The notes under the pieces were generated by a model. It was not told the DNA's origin. It saw only the letters and a program-made list of their open reading frames with translations, and ran no database searches. A stretch of 12,301 nucleotides of DNA from Ruminobacter sp964520475. Lineage in GTDB: Bacteria > Pseudomonadota > Gammaproteobacteria > Enterobacterales > Succinivibrionaceae. The stretch covers positions 1-12,301 of the forward strand of contig CAZFNS010000028.1 in NCBI GenBank assembly GCA_964520475.1, written 5' to 3'. A program made the position numbers and the translations under genes. Shown one piece after another: positions 5,228-12,128 of this stretch; positions within the stretch are counted from its first letter, which is position 1, and the number at the start of each line of letters is the position of its first letter.

Positions 5228-7222
5228 ATGACAAGCGGCAACACGGCGAACGGCGGCGGGGAACGGCCCCTGCTCGAGGTGCGGGGCGTCACCAGGAGCT
5301 TCGGGCTCGGCAGGGAGTCCGTGGAGATCCTGCACGGCATCGACCTGAAGATCTACGCGGGCGAGATGGTGGCCATCATCGGGCAGTCCGGCTCGGGGAA
5401 GTCCACGCTCATGAACATCCTCGGCTGCCTGGACAAGCCCACCTCGGGCGAGTACTTGGTCGAGGGCAAGAACATCTCGAAACTCGACTCCGACGAGCTC
5501 GCGGAGCTCCGGAGGGACTATTTCGGGTTCATCTTCCAGCGCTACCACCTGCTCGGGCACCTCAACGCCACGGCCAACGTGGAGATCCCGGCGATCTACG
5601 CGGGGATCAAGAGCTCGAAGCGGATCGTCCGCGCCGAGGATCTGCTGAACCGGCTGGGGCTCGGGGAGCGCCGGGACCACCTGCCCGGGGAGCTGTCCGG
5701 AGGCCAGCAGCAGCGCGTGAGCATCGCGCGGGCCCTCATGAACGGCGGCGAGGTGATCCTCGCCGACGAACCGACCGGCGCCCTGGACTCGCGGAGCGGC
5801 GCCGAGGTGATGAGCATCCTCAAAGACCTGAACGGCTCCGGGCACACCGTCATCCTGGTCACCCACGATCCCAAGATCGCCGCCCACGCCGGGCGCATCA
5901 TCGAGATCAAGGACGGCGAGGTCATCGCCGACCGCCCGAACGAGGCCGTGAGCGCCGAGCGAAAGCGCCTCGCCGAGGCCGACAGGGTCCGGCTCTCCCC
6001 GAACTTCCTCCTGCAGGCGCGCGCGTACGCGGACCGCTTCCGGGAGGCGTTCCGCATGGCCTTCATCGCCATGGTCTCCCACAAGATGCGCACCCTGCTC
6101 ACCATGCTCGGCATCATCATCGGCATCATGGCCGTGGTGAGCGTGGTGGCCCTCGGCAAGGGCGCGAGCAGCAAGGTGGTGAACGACATCAACTCCATCG
6201 GCACCAACACGATCTCGATTTTTCCGGGCAAGGATTTCGGCGACCTCAGATCCGGCCGGGTCGAGACCCTGACCGTCCAGGACATGAAGGTGCTCGGGCA
6301 GCAGATGTTCACCGACGCCATCACCCCGAACCGGCAGAACTCCATGCTCGCCCAGTACCGCAGCGTCTCCGCTAACGCCAAGGTGTCGGGGGTGAGCGAG
6401 CAGTTCTTCCGCGTGAAGGGCTACGAGGTGGCCGACGGCTACCTGTTCACCGAGCGGGACGTGCGCAACCTCGCGCAGGTCGCCGTGATCGACCAGAACA
6501 CCAAAAAGAGGTTCTTCGAGTTCGAGAACCCGGTCGGCAAGACGATCCTGCTCGGCCAGCTGCCCTGCGTGATCATCGGGGTGCTGGCGGAGACCGACTC
6601 GCCGTTCGACAGCCAGGACTCCCTGGGCGTCTACATCCCGTACACGTCCATGATGAACCGCATCGTGCACGAGAACTTCCTCGGCTCGCTGACCATCCGG
6701 GTCAAGGACCGGATCTCCAACGCCGTGGCCCAGCAGGCCATCGAGAAGATCCTGACCATGCGCCACGGGACCAAGGACTTTTTCACCAACAGCTCGGACA
6801 CCATCCTCAAGACCATAACCTCGACCACCGACACCCTCACGTACCTCATCAGCGCCATCGCGGTAATCTCGCTCATAGTGGGCGGCATCGGCGTCATGAA
6901 CATCATGCTGGTGTCGGTCACCGAGAGGACCCGGGAGATCGGCATCCGCATGGCCGTGGGGGCGCGGCAGAGCGACATCCTGCAGCAGTTCCTCATCGAG
7001 GCGGTGCTGGTGTGCCTCATCGGCGGCGCCTGCGGGGTGATCTGCTCGTACGGGATCGGCGTGGTCTTCGGGATGTTCGTGGACAGCATCAAGATGGAGT
7101 TCTCGCCGACGTCGATCGTCGCGGCGGTCGTCTGCTCGTCTTTCATCGGCATGCTGTTCGGCTACCTGCCGGCGCGGAACGCCGCCCGGCTCAACCCGAT
7201 CGACGCGCTGGCCCGCGAATAG
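5228..7222 (+). CDS. macB: MacB-type ABC transporter, fused ATPase and permease
   Basis: This encodes a 664-aa inner-membrane mechanotransmission ABC transporter that powers export through MacA and the outer-membrane channel. Start ATG 5228 follows GGGAGGGG. The N-terminal nucleotide-binding domain has Walker A GQSGSGKST (52-60), signature LSGGQQQR (156-163), Walker B ending LADEP (D180, catalytic E181) and the switch His of VTHD (H213), all intact. A linker leads to membrane helix 1 (about 289-310), the periplasmic MacB core domain (about 312-530), then three helices (about 536-565, 587-620 and 627-650). The FtsX-like motif RTREIGIRMAVGAR lies between helices 2 and 3, and the protein ends LNPIDALARE, typical of MacB. 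Length agrees with the family (about 650). The stop codon overlaps the next gene's ribosome site, implying translational linkage. Close relatives (LolCDE-like, other FtsX systems) are separate-gene systems, so MacB is favoured. Confidence 0.96.
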   Translation: MTSGNTANGGGERPLLEVRGVTRSFGLGRESVEILHGIDLKIYAGEMVAIIGQSGSGKSTLMNILGCLDKPTSGEYLVEGKNISKLDSDELAELRRDYFGFIFQRYHLLGHLNATANVEIPAIYAGIKSSKRIVRAEDLLNRLGLGERRDHLPGELSGGQQQRVSIARALMNGGEVILADEPTGALDSRSGAEVMSILKDLNGSGHTVILVTHDPKIAAHAGRIIEIKDGEVIADRPNEAVSAERKRLAEADRVRLSPNFLLQARAYADRFREAFRMAFIAMVSHKMRTLLTMLGIIIGIMAVVSVVALGKGASSKVVNDINSIGTNTISIFPGKDFGDLRSGRVETLTVQDMKVLGQQMFTDAITPNRQNSMLAQYRSVSANAKVSGVSEQFFRVKGYEVADGYLFTERDVRNLAQVAVIDQNTKKRFFEFENPVGKTILLGQLPCVIIGVLAETDSPFDSQDSLGVYIPYTSMMNRIVHENFLGSLTIRVKDRISNAVAQQAIEKILTMRHGTKDFFTNSSDTILKTITSTTDTLTYLISAIAVISLIVGGIGVMNIMLVSVTERTREIGIRMAVGARQSDILQQFLIEAVLVCLIGGACGVICSYGIGVVFGMFVDSIKMEFSPTSIVAAVVCSSFIGMLFGYLPARNAARLNPIDALARE

Positions 7223-7232
7223 GAGTGCGACA

Positions 7233-8606
7233 ATGAAAACCATAGGCGGAAGCATATTGACCATCTGCGCGGCGGGGCTCCTCCTCGGCGGCTGCACGCT
7301 CCTGCACAGCGACTACGAGCGGCCGGAGCTGGACGAGTACGCGTTCGCGAACGGGGCCGCGCCGGCGGGGGGATCGTTCGCGGCGGGGATCACCGACAGC
7401 TACTGGGAGCGCTACGCGGACCCGGATCTCACCGCGCTGATCGAGGAGGTCCTGCGCTCCGGGGACGACTACTACCAGGCCCTGATCCGGGTGAAGCAGG
7501 CGCGGGTGAACGCGGACGTCGCGGGCGCCGATCTCCTGCCCGATTTCGACGCCTCCCTGAACGCGGGCCTGAGCAAGGCCTTCGAGCCCGGCCGGACCTC
7601 CCGCTCCTCGGGCAGCTCCCTGCAGGTGAGCTACGAGGCGGATCTGTTCGGGCGGCTCTCGGCCGCGGACAAATCCGCGGCCTACGCGCTGGAGGCGGCC
7701 GAGTACGACGCCCGCGCCGCGCGCCTGACCGTCTCATACGCGGCGGCGAACCTCTACTGGGACATCGTCTTCTGCCGCGACGCCGTGGCCCTTTACGAGA
7801 GCAATCTCCGCGACAGCGCCGAGACCCTGGCGATCATGCGGAACCGCTTCGAGGCGGGGGACGTGTCCGAGCTTGAGCTCGTGCAGGCGGAGTCCGACCT
7901 CATCGGCGTGCGCAAGACCCTGGAGGAGTACCGGGTCAGGCTCGGCAACGACGTCGCCTCCGTGAACATGCTGCGCAACCGGACCCCGGACGCCGGGGTC
8001 GCGACGGCCGCGAGCCTCGCCGATCTCGCCGTTCCCGAGCCGCGGGCCGGGCTCGGCAGCGAGCTCCTGGCCATCCGCCCCGACGTCGCCGCCGCCGAGG
8101 CGCGGGTCAAAGCCGCGCTGTCCGCGAAGGACGCCGCCCGGCTCGACATGTACCCGCGCTTCAGCCTGACGGGGAGCGTCGGCGGCTCCTCGGACGAGCT
8201 CGCGAAGTTCTTCGACAACCCGGTGGGCTCGATCATCGCGCGCCTCGCGCTGCCGTTCGTCAACTTCTACCGGAACTCGCTGCAAATCGATCTCGCGGAG
8301 CTCTCCCGGGACAGCGCCGAAATGAGCTTCGTGACCGCGTACTACCGGGCGCTCGGCGAGGTTTACCGGGCTCTCGCCAACGTCTCCCTGGACCGGACCC
8401 TGCTCGACGCGGACCGGCGGGCCCTCGAGCTCAGCCAAAAGTCCGAGGACATCTACCGCCGGCGCTACGAGGCGGGCTCCGTGGCCCTCAAGGACTACCT
8501 GGACGCGCGGGCGGCCCGCCGCAGCGCCGCCCTGGAGCTCTTCAGCCGCAAGCGGGTCGCGCTCGACGACGCGGCGGTGTTCGCCAAGGCCGTCGGAGGG
8601 CTCTGA
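7233..8606 (+). CDS. outer-membrane efflux channel lipoprotein (NodT/OprM-type, TolC superfamily)
   Basis: This encodes a 457-aa outer-membrane factor that completes the tripartite pump. Start ATG 7233 lies 10 bases after the macB stop; AGGAG (7221-7225) overlaps that stop. A lipoprotein signal is clear: Met-Lys, a hydrophobic core, then LLLGGC with the lipidated Cys at residue 21, followed by YERPELDEY as in NodT-family channels. Two tandem OEP domains follow (about 60-215 and 240-455), with typical motifs YWERYADPDLTALIEEVL, ARVNADVAGADLLPDFDAS, LAIRPDVAAAEARVKAA and RYEAGSVALKDYLDA. Length fits the family (450-490). E. coli MacAB uses unlinked, non-lipidated TolC, so a dedicated lipidated channel in the operon is a different arrangement, though common in other proteobacteria. 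The contig ends three bases after the stop, so further operon genes cannot be excluded. Confidence 0.93.
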   Translation: MKTIGGSILTICAAGLLLGGCTLLHSDYERPELDEYAFANGAAPAGGSFAAGITDSYWERYADPDLTALIEEVLRSGDDYYQALIRVKQARVNADVAGADLLPDFDASLNAGLSKAFEPGRTSRSSGSSLQVSYEADLFGRLSAADKSAAYALEAAEYDARAARLTVSYAAANLYWDIVFCRDAVALYESNLRDSAETLAIMRNRFEAGDVSELELVQAESDLIGVRKTLEEYRVRLGNDVASVNMLRNRTPDAGVATAASLADLAVPEPRAGLGSELLAIRPDVAAAEARVKAALSAKDAARLDMYPRFSLTGSVGGSSDELAKFFDNPVGSIIARLALPFVNFYRNSLQIDLAELSRDSAEMSFVTAYYRALGEVYRALANVSLDRTLLDADRRALELSQKSEDIYRRRYEAGSVALKDYLDARAARRSAALELFSRKRVALDDAAVFAKAVGGL

Positions 8607-8609
8607 CCG

Positions 8610-8709
8610 NNNNNNNNNNNNNNNNNNNNNNNNNNNNNNNNNNNNNNNNNNNNNNNNNNNNNNNNNNNNNNNNNNNNNNNNNNNNNNNNNNNNNNNNNNN
8701 NNNNNNNNN
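8610..8709. other. assembly gap (100 N)
   Basis: There are exactly 100 N, the conventional placeholder for a scaffold gap of unknown length. The true distance, and any genes between the efflux channel and the next block, are unknown. Orientation of the two sides relies on the scaffolder. Confidence 0.99.
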
Positions 8710-8811
8710 CGGGGAAATCGGGGGTTTAAAAAGGGCAGGGCTCCGGCCGGACGGTCAGAGCGGGGAAATCGGGGGTTTAAAAAGGGCAGGGCTCCGGCCG
8801 GACGGTCAGAG
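8710..8811. repeat. perfect 51-bp tandem duplication at the contig edge
   Basis: Bases 8710-8760 and 8761-8811 are identical (51 bases each) and directly adjacent. The second copy contains the last Leu codon and stop of the Doc-like gene (minus strand). The first copy abuts the N gap. A duplication of the contig end by gap-closing or scaffolding is the simplest explanation; a real tandem duplication is possible. Confidence 0.95.
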
Positions 8812-9195
8812 CGGGATGAAATGGGCGTAGATCCATTCGCGGGCCTGGCTGCGGGTGATCGTGCCGCGCTCGATCTTCTCGGCGATCTCGGTGAACTCCT
8901 CGTCGGTCGCCGCCACCACGCACTCGTGCATCTGCATGACCGTGTTCATCGCGAGCACGGCGGTTTCGCGGTTCCGGTACGTGAAGGGGTGGTCCCTCAG
9001 GATGGAGCAGAGGATCTGCGCGGCCACGCCGGTGAGGTAGCCCTCCTCCGGATCGATGGTCCCGAAGGAATCCGCGAGACGGTCCAGCGCGCTTTCGTCC
9101 CTGACGTTGGAGGGGTGGTTCAGGCACAGGAACCTGTTGATGGACTTGAGTTCCTCGGCGGTCACTTCCCGCTGCGCTTCCCTGCTTTTTTTCAT
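8806..9195 (-). CDS. Doc/Fic-family protein with degenerate Fic motif
   Basis: This encodes a 129-aa protein close to the length of P1 Doc (126). Start ATG at 9195 has GGAAG a few bases upstream. The fold pattern matches Doc: a YLTGVAAQILCSILRDHPF helix leading into the Fic loop, then a long helix, and a C-terminal TDEEFTEIAEKIERGTITRSQAREWI that parallels Doc's ending. The loop reads HPFTYRNRETA (69-79) against HxFxDANKRTA in Doc. His69, Phe71 and Asn75 are kept, but Asp becomes Tyr73, the Ala/Gly becomes Arg74, and Lys-Arg becomes Arg76-Glu77. Doc phosphorylates EF-Tu and other Fic proteins transfer AMP; with acidic and basic residues exchanged, activity here may be changed or lost. It is the second gene of a pair, 26 bases after an unknown 89-aa gene, a toxin-antitoxin-like order. 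Confidence 0.7.
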   Translation of the reverse strand: MKKSREAQREVTAEELKSINRFLCLNHPSNVRDESALDRLADSFGTIDPEEGYLTGVAAQILCSILRDHPFTYRNRETAVLAMNTVMQMHECVVAATDEEFTEIAEKIERGTITRSQAREWIYAHFIPL

Positions 9196-9221
9196 AATTC
9201 TTCCGTTCCCCGGGGGTTTTA

Positions 9222-9491
9222 CTACTGTCCGGACGCCGTCCTGAAGGCCTTCCCGTAGAAGTTGAAATTCCTGTCCACGGTCATGAACATGGCCTTGACC
9301 AGCGCGCGGGCGCGCTCGCTGTCCTTGAATTCGTCCGGGACGTTGGCGAGCATCTTCGCGTATTTGTCCAGGCGGGAGGCGTCGGCGATCAGCCGGTCGA
9401 CCTCGCTCTCGCTGAAGCCGAACTCTTCCAGCCGCTTGATGAACCCGTAAACGGATTCCTCGGGGAGTATATCGTCTTGGTATGCAAACAT
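9222..9491 (-). CDS. unknown 89-aa protein, possible partner/antitoxin of the Doc-like gene
   Basis: I do not recognise this protein. It is 89 aa with start ATG at 9491 and a GGTGA-type ribosome site upstream. It is acidic in the first half and predicted mostly helical: FIKRLEEFGFSESEVDRL, then DASRLDKYAKMLANV, then ERARALVKAMFM, ending in a polar tail. There is no signal peptide, membrane segment or Cys. It is the first gene of a two-gene minus-strand unit, with its own promoter (9586-9612) and 26 bases before the Doc-like gene, the position of an antitoxin. It does not resemble Phd, lacking that family's N-terminal DNA-binding pattern. The antitoxin role is inferred from position only. Confidence 0.6.
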   Translation of the reverse strand: MFAYQDDILPEESVYGFIKRLEEFGFSESEVDRLIADASRLDKYAKMLANVPDEFKDSERARALVKAMFMTVDRNFNFYGKAFRTASGQ

Positions 9492-9585
9492 AGGATCACC
9501 GTAAACGCCCGCGCGGCCCGGAACGCCCGTTCCCGTCCGCGCGCCCCCGCCCGGCGCGTCATCGGGATCCCGGGGGCGCAGGTAT

Positions 9586-9612
9586 GTTATACCACATCCG
9601 CGGCTTTGTCAA
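9586..9612 (-). promoter_or_regulatory. promoter of the two-gene Doc-like unit
   Basis: Read on the minus strand, a perfect TTGACA (9612-9607) is followed after 15 bases by TGG-TATAAC (-10 at 9591-9586), an extended -10. The spacer is short, but the TGn element compensates. Transcription would begin near 9579, giving about 88 bases of leader before the 89-aa gene. This makes the pair independent of the rnf genes upstream. Confidence 0.6.
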
Positions 9613-9629
9613 TAAAAGCGCGGGCGCGC
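9613..9629 (-). terminator. weak terminator candidate after rnfE
   Basis: On the minus strand, immediately past the rnfE stop, GCGC-GCCC-GCGC (9629-9618) is followed by TTTTA (9617-9613). The stem is only 4 bp, so termination would be inefficient. The T-run directly precedes the TTGACA of the next promoter. Confidence 0.25.
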
Positions 9630-9630
9630 G

Positions 9631-10347
9631 TCAGCAGGGGGGGTTCTCCGGGGCGGGGGCCCCGCCCACCGCGGTCCGCTCGCAGACCCGGCCCTTGGCC
9701 GCGCGCCTTTCGTACAGGCGGTTGTCGAGGAGGTTCTTGCCCGCCACCAGGATCCCCAGGGTGATGAAGGCCCCCGGAGGGAGGACGGCGACGAGGAAGC
9801 CGGCGTCGGCCGGGAAGAAGGTGATTTTGAGGGACGCGCCCGCCGGGCCGACGAGCTTCTCCATGCCCGCGAACAGGGTGCCCTGGCCGGCGATCTCGCG
9901 GACGCCGCCCGTGAGCAGGAGCACCAGGGTGAAGCCCGCGCCGCTCGCGAGGCCGTCCAGCGCGGAGCGGAACACGCCGTTGCGCGCCGCGAAGAGCTCG
10001 GCCCGGGCGATGATCACGCAGTTGGTGACGATGAGCGAGATGTAGAGCCCCAGGGTCTCGTAGAGCTCGGCCGCCCAGGCCCGCATGCAGAGTTCGACGC
10101 AGGTCACCGCGGAGGCGATTATGATCACGTAGACGATGATGCGCACCTCCTCCCTGAGGAAGCCCCGCACCGCCGAAATCAGCGCGTTCGAGACGGTGAG
10201 CGCCGCCGCGGTGGCCGCGCCGAGGCCCAGGGCGCTCGCGGCGGTGGAGGTCACCGCGAGGAGCGGGCAGAGCCCGAGGAGCTGCACGAGGCCCGGGTTC
10301 TTGTCCCACAGCCCGTCTTTGAGGATGCGCCCGATCGATTCCGTCAT
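9631..10347 (-). CDS. rnfE: RnfE/RsxE, membrane subunit of the Rnf electron-transport complex
   Basis: This encodes a 238-aa inner-membrane subunit of the Rnf complex, which couples electron flow between ferredoxin and NAD+ to ion pumping (Rsx in E. coli reduces SoxR). The N-terminal half closely matches E. coli RsxE as I remember it: QLLGLCPLLAVTSTA, IVTNCVII and LPPGAFITLGILVAGK. The two Cys that in Rnf/Nqr help bind an intramembrane iron-sulfur cluster are present (C27 and C110). About six hydrophobic helices are visible. The C-terminus is a hydrophilic Ala/Pro/Arg tail. Start ATG 10347 has GGAAG 7 bases upstream, inside the end of rnfG, 4 bases from its stop. It is the last gene of the cluster, so rnfA is not downstream. 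The E. coli neighbour nth is absent. Confidence 0.95.
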   Translation of the reverse strand: MTESIGRILKDGLWDKNPGLVQLLGLCPLLAVTSTAASALGLGAATAAALTVSNALISAVRGFLREEVRIIVYVIIIASAVTCVELCMRAWAAELYETLGLYISLIVTNCVIIARAELFAARNGVFRSALDGLASGAGFTLVLLLTGGVREIAGQGTLFAGMEKLVGPAGASLKITFFPADAGFLVAVLPPGAFITLGILVAGKNLLDNRLYERRAAKGRVCERTAVGGAPAPENPPC

Positions 10348-10351
10348 ATCC

Positions 10352-11002
10352 TTACTTCCCTTCCTTCGCCGTCCCGTCCGTCCGTTCTTCCCCGCAGCGT
10401 TTGAGCAGGCTGAGCTCCAGGGAGCCGAGCCGGCGGAGCATCGAGGCGGTGGAGCGGACCACCGCCCGGGGCGTGACCGTGGCGCCCGTGTAATAGTCGA
10501 AGTCGCCCCCGTCCTTCTTCACCTCGAAGACGCGGTTCGCGAGCCCCGCGCCCCGGAAGCTGTCCAGGAACCCGCCGCTCGAGCGGAGGATCTTGTCGCC
10601 GAGGCCCGGGGTCTCGTTGAACTCGATCACGTCGAGGTAGATGATGTTCCCCGCCGCGGTGACCCCGGCGGTCATGACGAAGGGCACGGCGTAGCCGCCG
10701 CTCACGTCGTAGGTGACGACGTAGGCGACCGGGGAGCCCGCGAGGGTGGCGACGCGGACCTCGCGCGGCCCTTCCCCGAAACCCGACGCCAGGTAGCAGG
10801 TCCGGAGGGGATTGTTGTCGTATTTCACCCCCTCGAGGTAGCGGCCGATCTCGTCGTCGGTCTTCTGCCGCTCCGCCTCGGCGATCACGCCGGCCGTCAC
10901 TCCCCGGACCGCGAACACGAGGCTCAGGCAGCAGAAGGTGACCGCCGCGAGGACGAGCCCGGCGTACGCGGGGCTTTCCCCGAAATTAGCGTTTTTTTTC
11001 AT
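10352..11002 (-). CDS. rnfG: RnfG/RsxG, FMN-carrying subunit of the Rnf complex
   Basis: This encodes a 216-aa protein with one N-terminal membrane helix (about residues 13-33) and a periplasmic FMN-binding domain. The covalent flavin motif is intact: YYTGATVTP, with the acceptor Thr at residue 175 of TGAT (172-175). The family signature EFNETPGLGDKI (127-138) and the strand NIIYLDVI before it are typical. It passes electrons within the Rnf complex. Start ATG 11002 has GGAG seven bases upstream and lies inside the end of rnfD, with a 17-base overlap, implying coupled translation. The C-terminal tail after residue 190 is charged and not conserved as far as I recall. ApbE-type flavin transferase, needed to attach FMN, is not in the window. 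Confidence 0.95.
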   Translation of the reverse strand: MKKNANFGESPAYAGLVLAAVTFCCLSLVFAVRGVTAGVIAEAERQKTDDEIGRYLEGVKYDNNPLRTCYLASGFGEGPREVRVATLAGSPVAYVVTYDVSGGYAVPFVMTAGVTAAGNIIYLDVIEFNETPGLGDKILRSSGGFLDSFRGAGLANRVFEVKKDGGDFDYYTGATVTPRAVVRSTASMLRRLGSLELSLLKRCGEERTDGTAKEGK

Positions 11003-12125
11003 CGAGACTCTCCGGGGCGAAGCCCTGACCGAACTCGCGGCGGCGCGTGAGGACGAAGATGAGCGGGGCGGCCGCGTTGCCGAGCAGCACGCTGAAGCCC
11101 ACCGCGTCCGGGTAGCCGCCGAGGTTGCGGATGACTATGAACAGAACGCCGATCACCGCCCCGTACACGTACGCGCCCGAGGGCTTGGACACCGCCGTGA
11201 CCGGGTCGGTCATGACGTAGAAGGCCCCGAACAGCGTCGCCCCGAAAAACAGGTGGCGGAAAACGTCCGGGTAGACCCCCGGCGCGTGCCGGTGGAAGAG
11301 CAGGGCCAGCGCCGTCGACACGGCCAGGAAGGCGAGGGGCACGCGGAAATCGATGATGTTTTTTACGAGGAGGAGCGCCCCGCCGAGGAGGAAGCACAGC
11401 CCGCAGACGAACTTCGCGAGGAGGGCGTAGGACGAAAGGTCCGGGGCCGCGGTCTCCGTGAAGCGGTCCACGTCCCCGTGGGGCTGGCGGTGCTTCGCGT
11501 CGATGAGGAAGGTCGACCCGGTGAAGCCGTCGGCGATCTTGCCGCGCTCGAAGGCGATGAGCCGCGCCATGAAGGCCGGGTCGCGGGTGGCGGCCCGGAT
11601 CTCCCGCTCCGCCTCCTCCCGGCCCGCGCCCGAGACGATCGCCGCGGCCCGGGCCGGGGTCACGATCGCGTACGCGTCCGGCATGGCGTGCACGTAGGTG
11701 GTGAGCGGCAGCGGGCAGCTGATGAGCAGGAAGACGAAGCCCGCCATGGCCGGGTTGAAGAGGTTCTGCCCGAGCCCGCCGAACATGTGCTTGGCCACGA
11801 CGACGGCGAACGCCGCGCCCGCGGCGGTCAGGTACCAGGGGGTGAGCGGCGGCAGGGTGAAGCCGAGGATCACCCCGGTGACCAGGGCGGAGGAGTCGCG
11901 CCAGATGAGGTTGAGCCGCCGCCCCCGGAGCTTGAGGCAGACCGCCTCGGCGGCGCAGGAGCAGAGACAGGCGACGAGGGTCGTGACGACGATCCCCCAG
12001 CCGTAGAACCAGACCGAGGCGCAGAGGGCGGGGATCAGGGTGAGGATCAGGATCCTCATGATCCGCCCGGTGGTGGCGACGCTCAGGTCGTGGGGCGCGC
12101 TCTCGAGAATGAGTTTGTCCGACAT
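10986..12125 (-). CDS. rnfD: RnfD/RsxD, membrane FMN subunit of the Rnf complex
   Basis: This encodes a 379-aa polytopic inner-membrane protein of the RnfD/NqrB family. The N-terminus SAPHDLSVATTGRIM resembles the usual SPHxxxxxST-type start of RnfD. Conserved GLGQNLFNPAMAGF (117-130) and many hydrophobic segments (about nine or ten) are visible. The flavin attachment motif lies in DGFTGSTFLID: TGST at 202-205 instead of the usual S/T-G-A-T, with Thr205 as predicted acceptor. Conserved DPVTAVSKPSGAYVYG and NLGGYPDAVGFSVLLGN near the end are family signatures. Start ATG 12125 is 3 bases after the rnfC stop; AAGGA in the rnfC end is the likely ribosome site. It overlaps rnfG by 17 bases. Length is slightly above the family's usual 350. 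Confidence 0.95.
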   Translation of the reverse strand: MSDKLILESAPHDLSVATTGRIMRILILTLIPALCASVWFYGWGIVVTTLVACLCSCAAEAVCLKLRGRRLNLIWRDSSALVTGVILGFTLPPLTPWYLTAAGAAFAVVVAKHMFGGLGQNLFNPAMAGFVFLLISCPLPLTTYVHAMPDAYAIVTPARAAAIVSGAGREEAEREIRAATRDPAFMARLIAFERGKIADGFTGSTFLIDAKHRQPHGDVDRFTETAAPDLSSYALLAKFVCGLCFLLGGALLLVKNIIDFRVPLAFLAVSTALALLFHRHAPGVYPDVFRHLFFGATLFGAFYVMTDPVTAVSKPSGAYVYGAVIGVLFIVIRNLGGYPDAVGFSVLLGNAAAPLIFVLTRRREFGQGFAPESLDEKKR

Positions 12126-12128
12126 CGC

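Noticed and set aside
3629..7297. A 1222-codon open frame on the minus strand
   Set aside because: It lies antisense to macA, macB and the small-protein gene, all with intact family motifs. Its translation is rich in His, Asp, Gly, Arg and Val repeats typical of antisense frames in GC-rich codon use.
8774..8805. Terminator after the Doc-like gene (minus strand)
   Set aside because: TCCGGCCGGA followed about ten bases later by TTTTT looks suggestive, but the palindrome leaves no loop with a useful stem and the T-run is too far away.
8710..8811. Two identical repeats as a CRISPR array or attachment site
   Set aside because: The 51-base units are directly adjacent with no spacers and overlap a gene end beside an assembly gap. 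A tandem or assembly duplication explains them.
9222..9491. Phd-type antitoxin
   Set aside because: The protein lacks the Phd N-terminal DNA-binding pattern and the typical short disordered C-terminus. Only its position suggests an antitoxin role.
9477..9764. Plus-strand open frames across the rnfE end and intergenic region
   Set aside because: They are Arg/Pro/Ala-rich with no ribosome site or domain, and antisense to rnfE.
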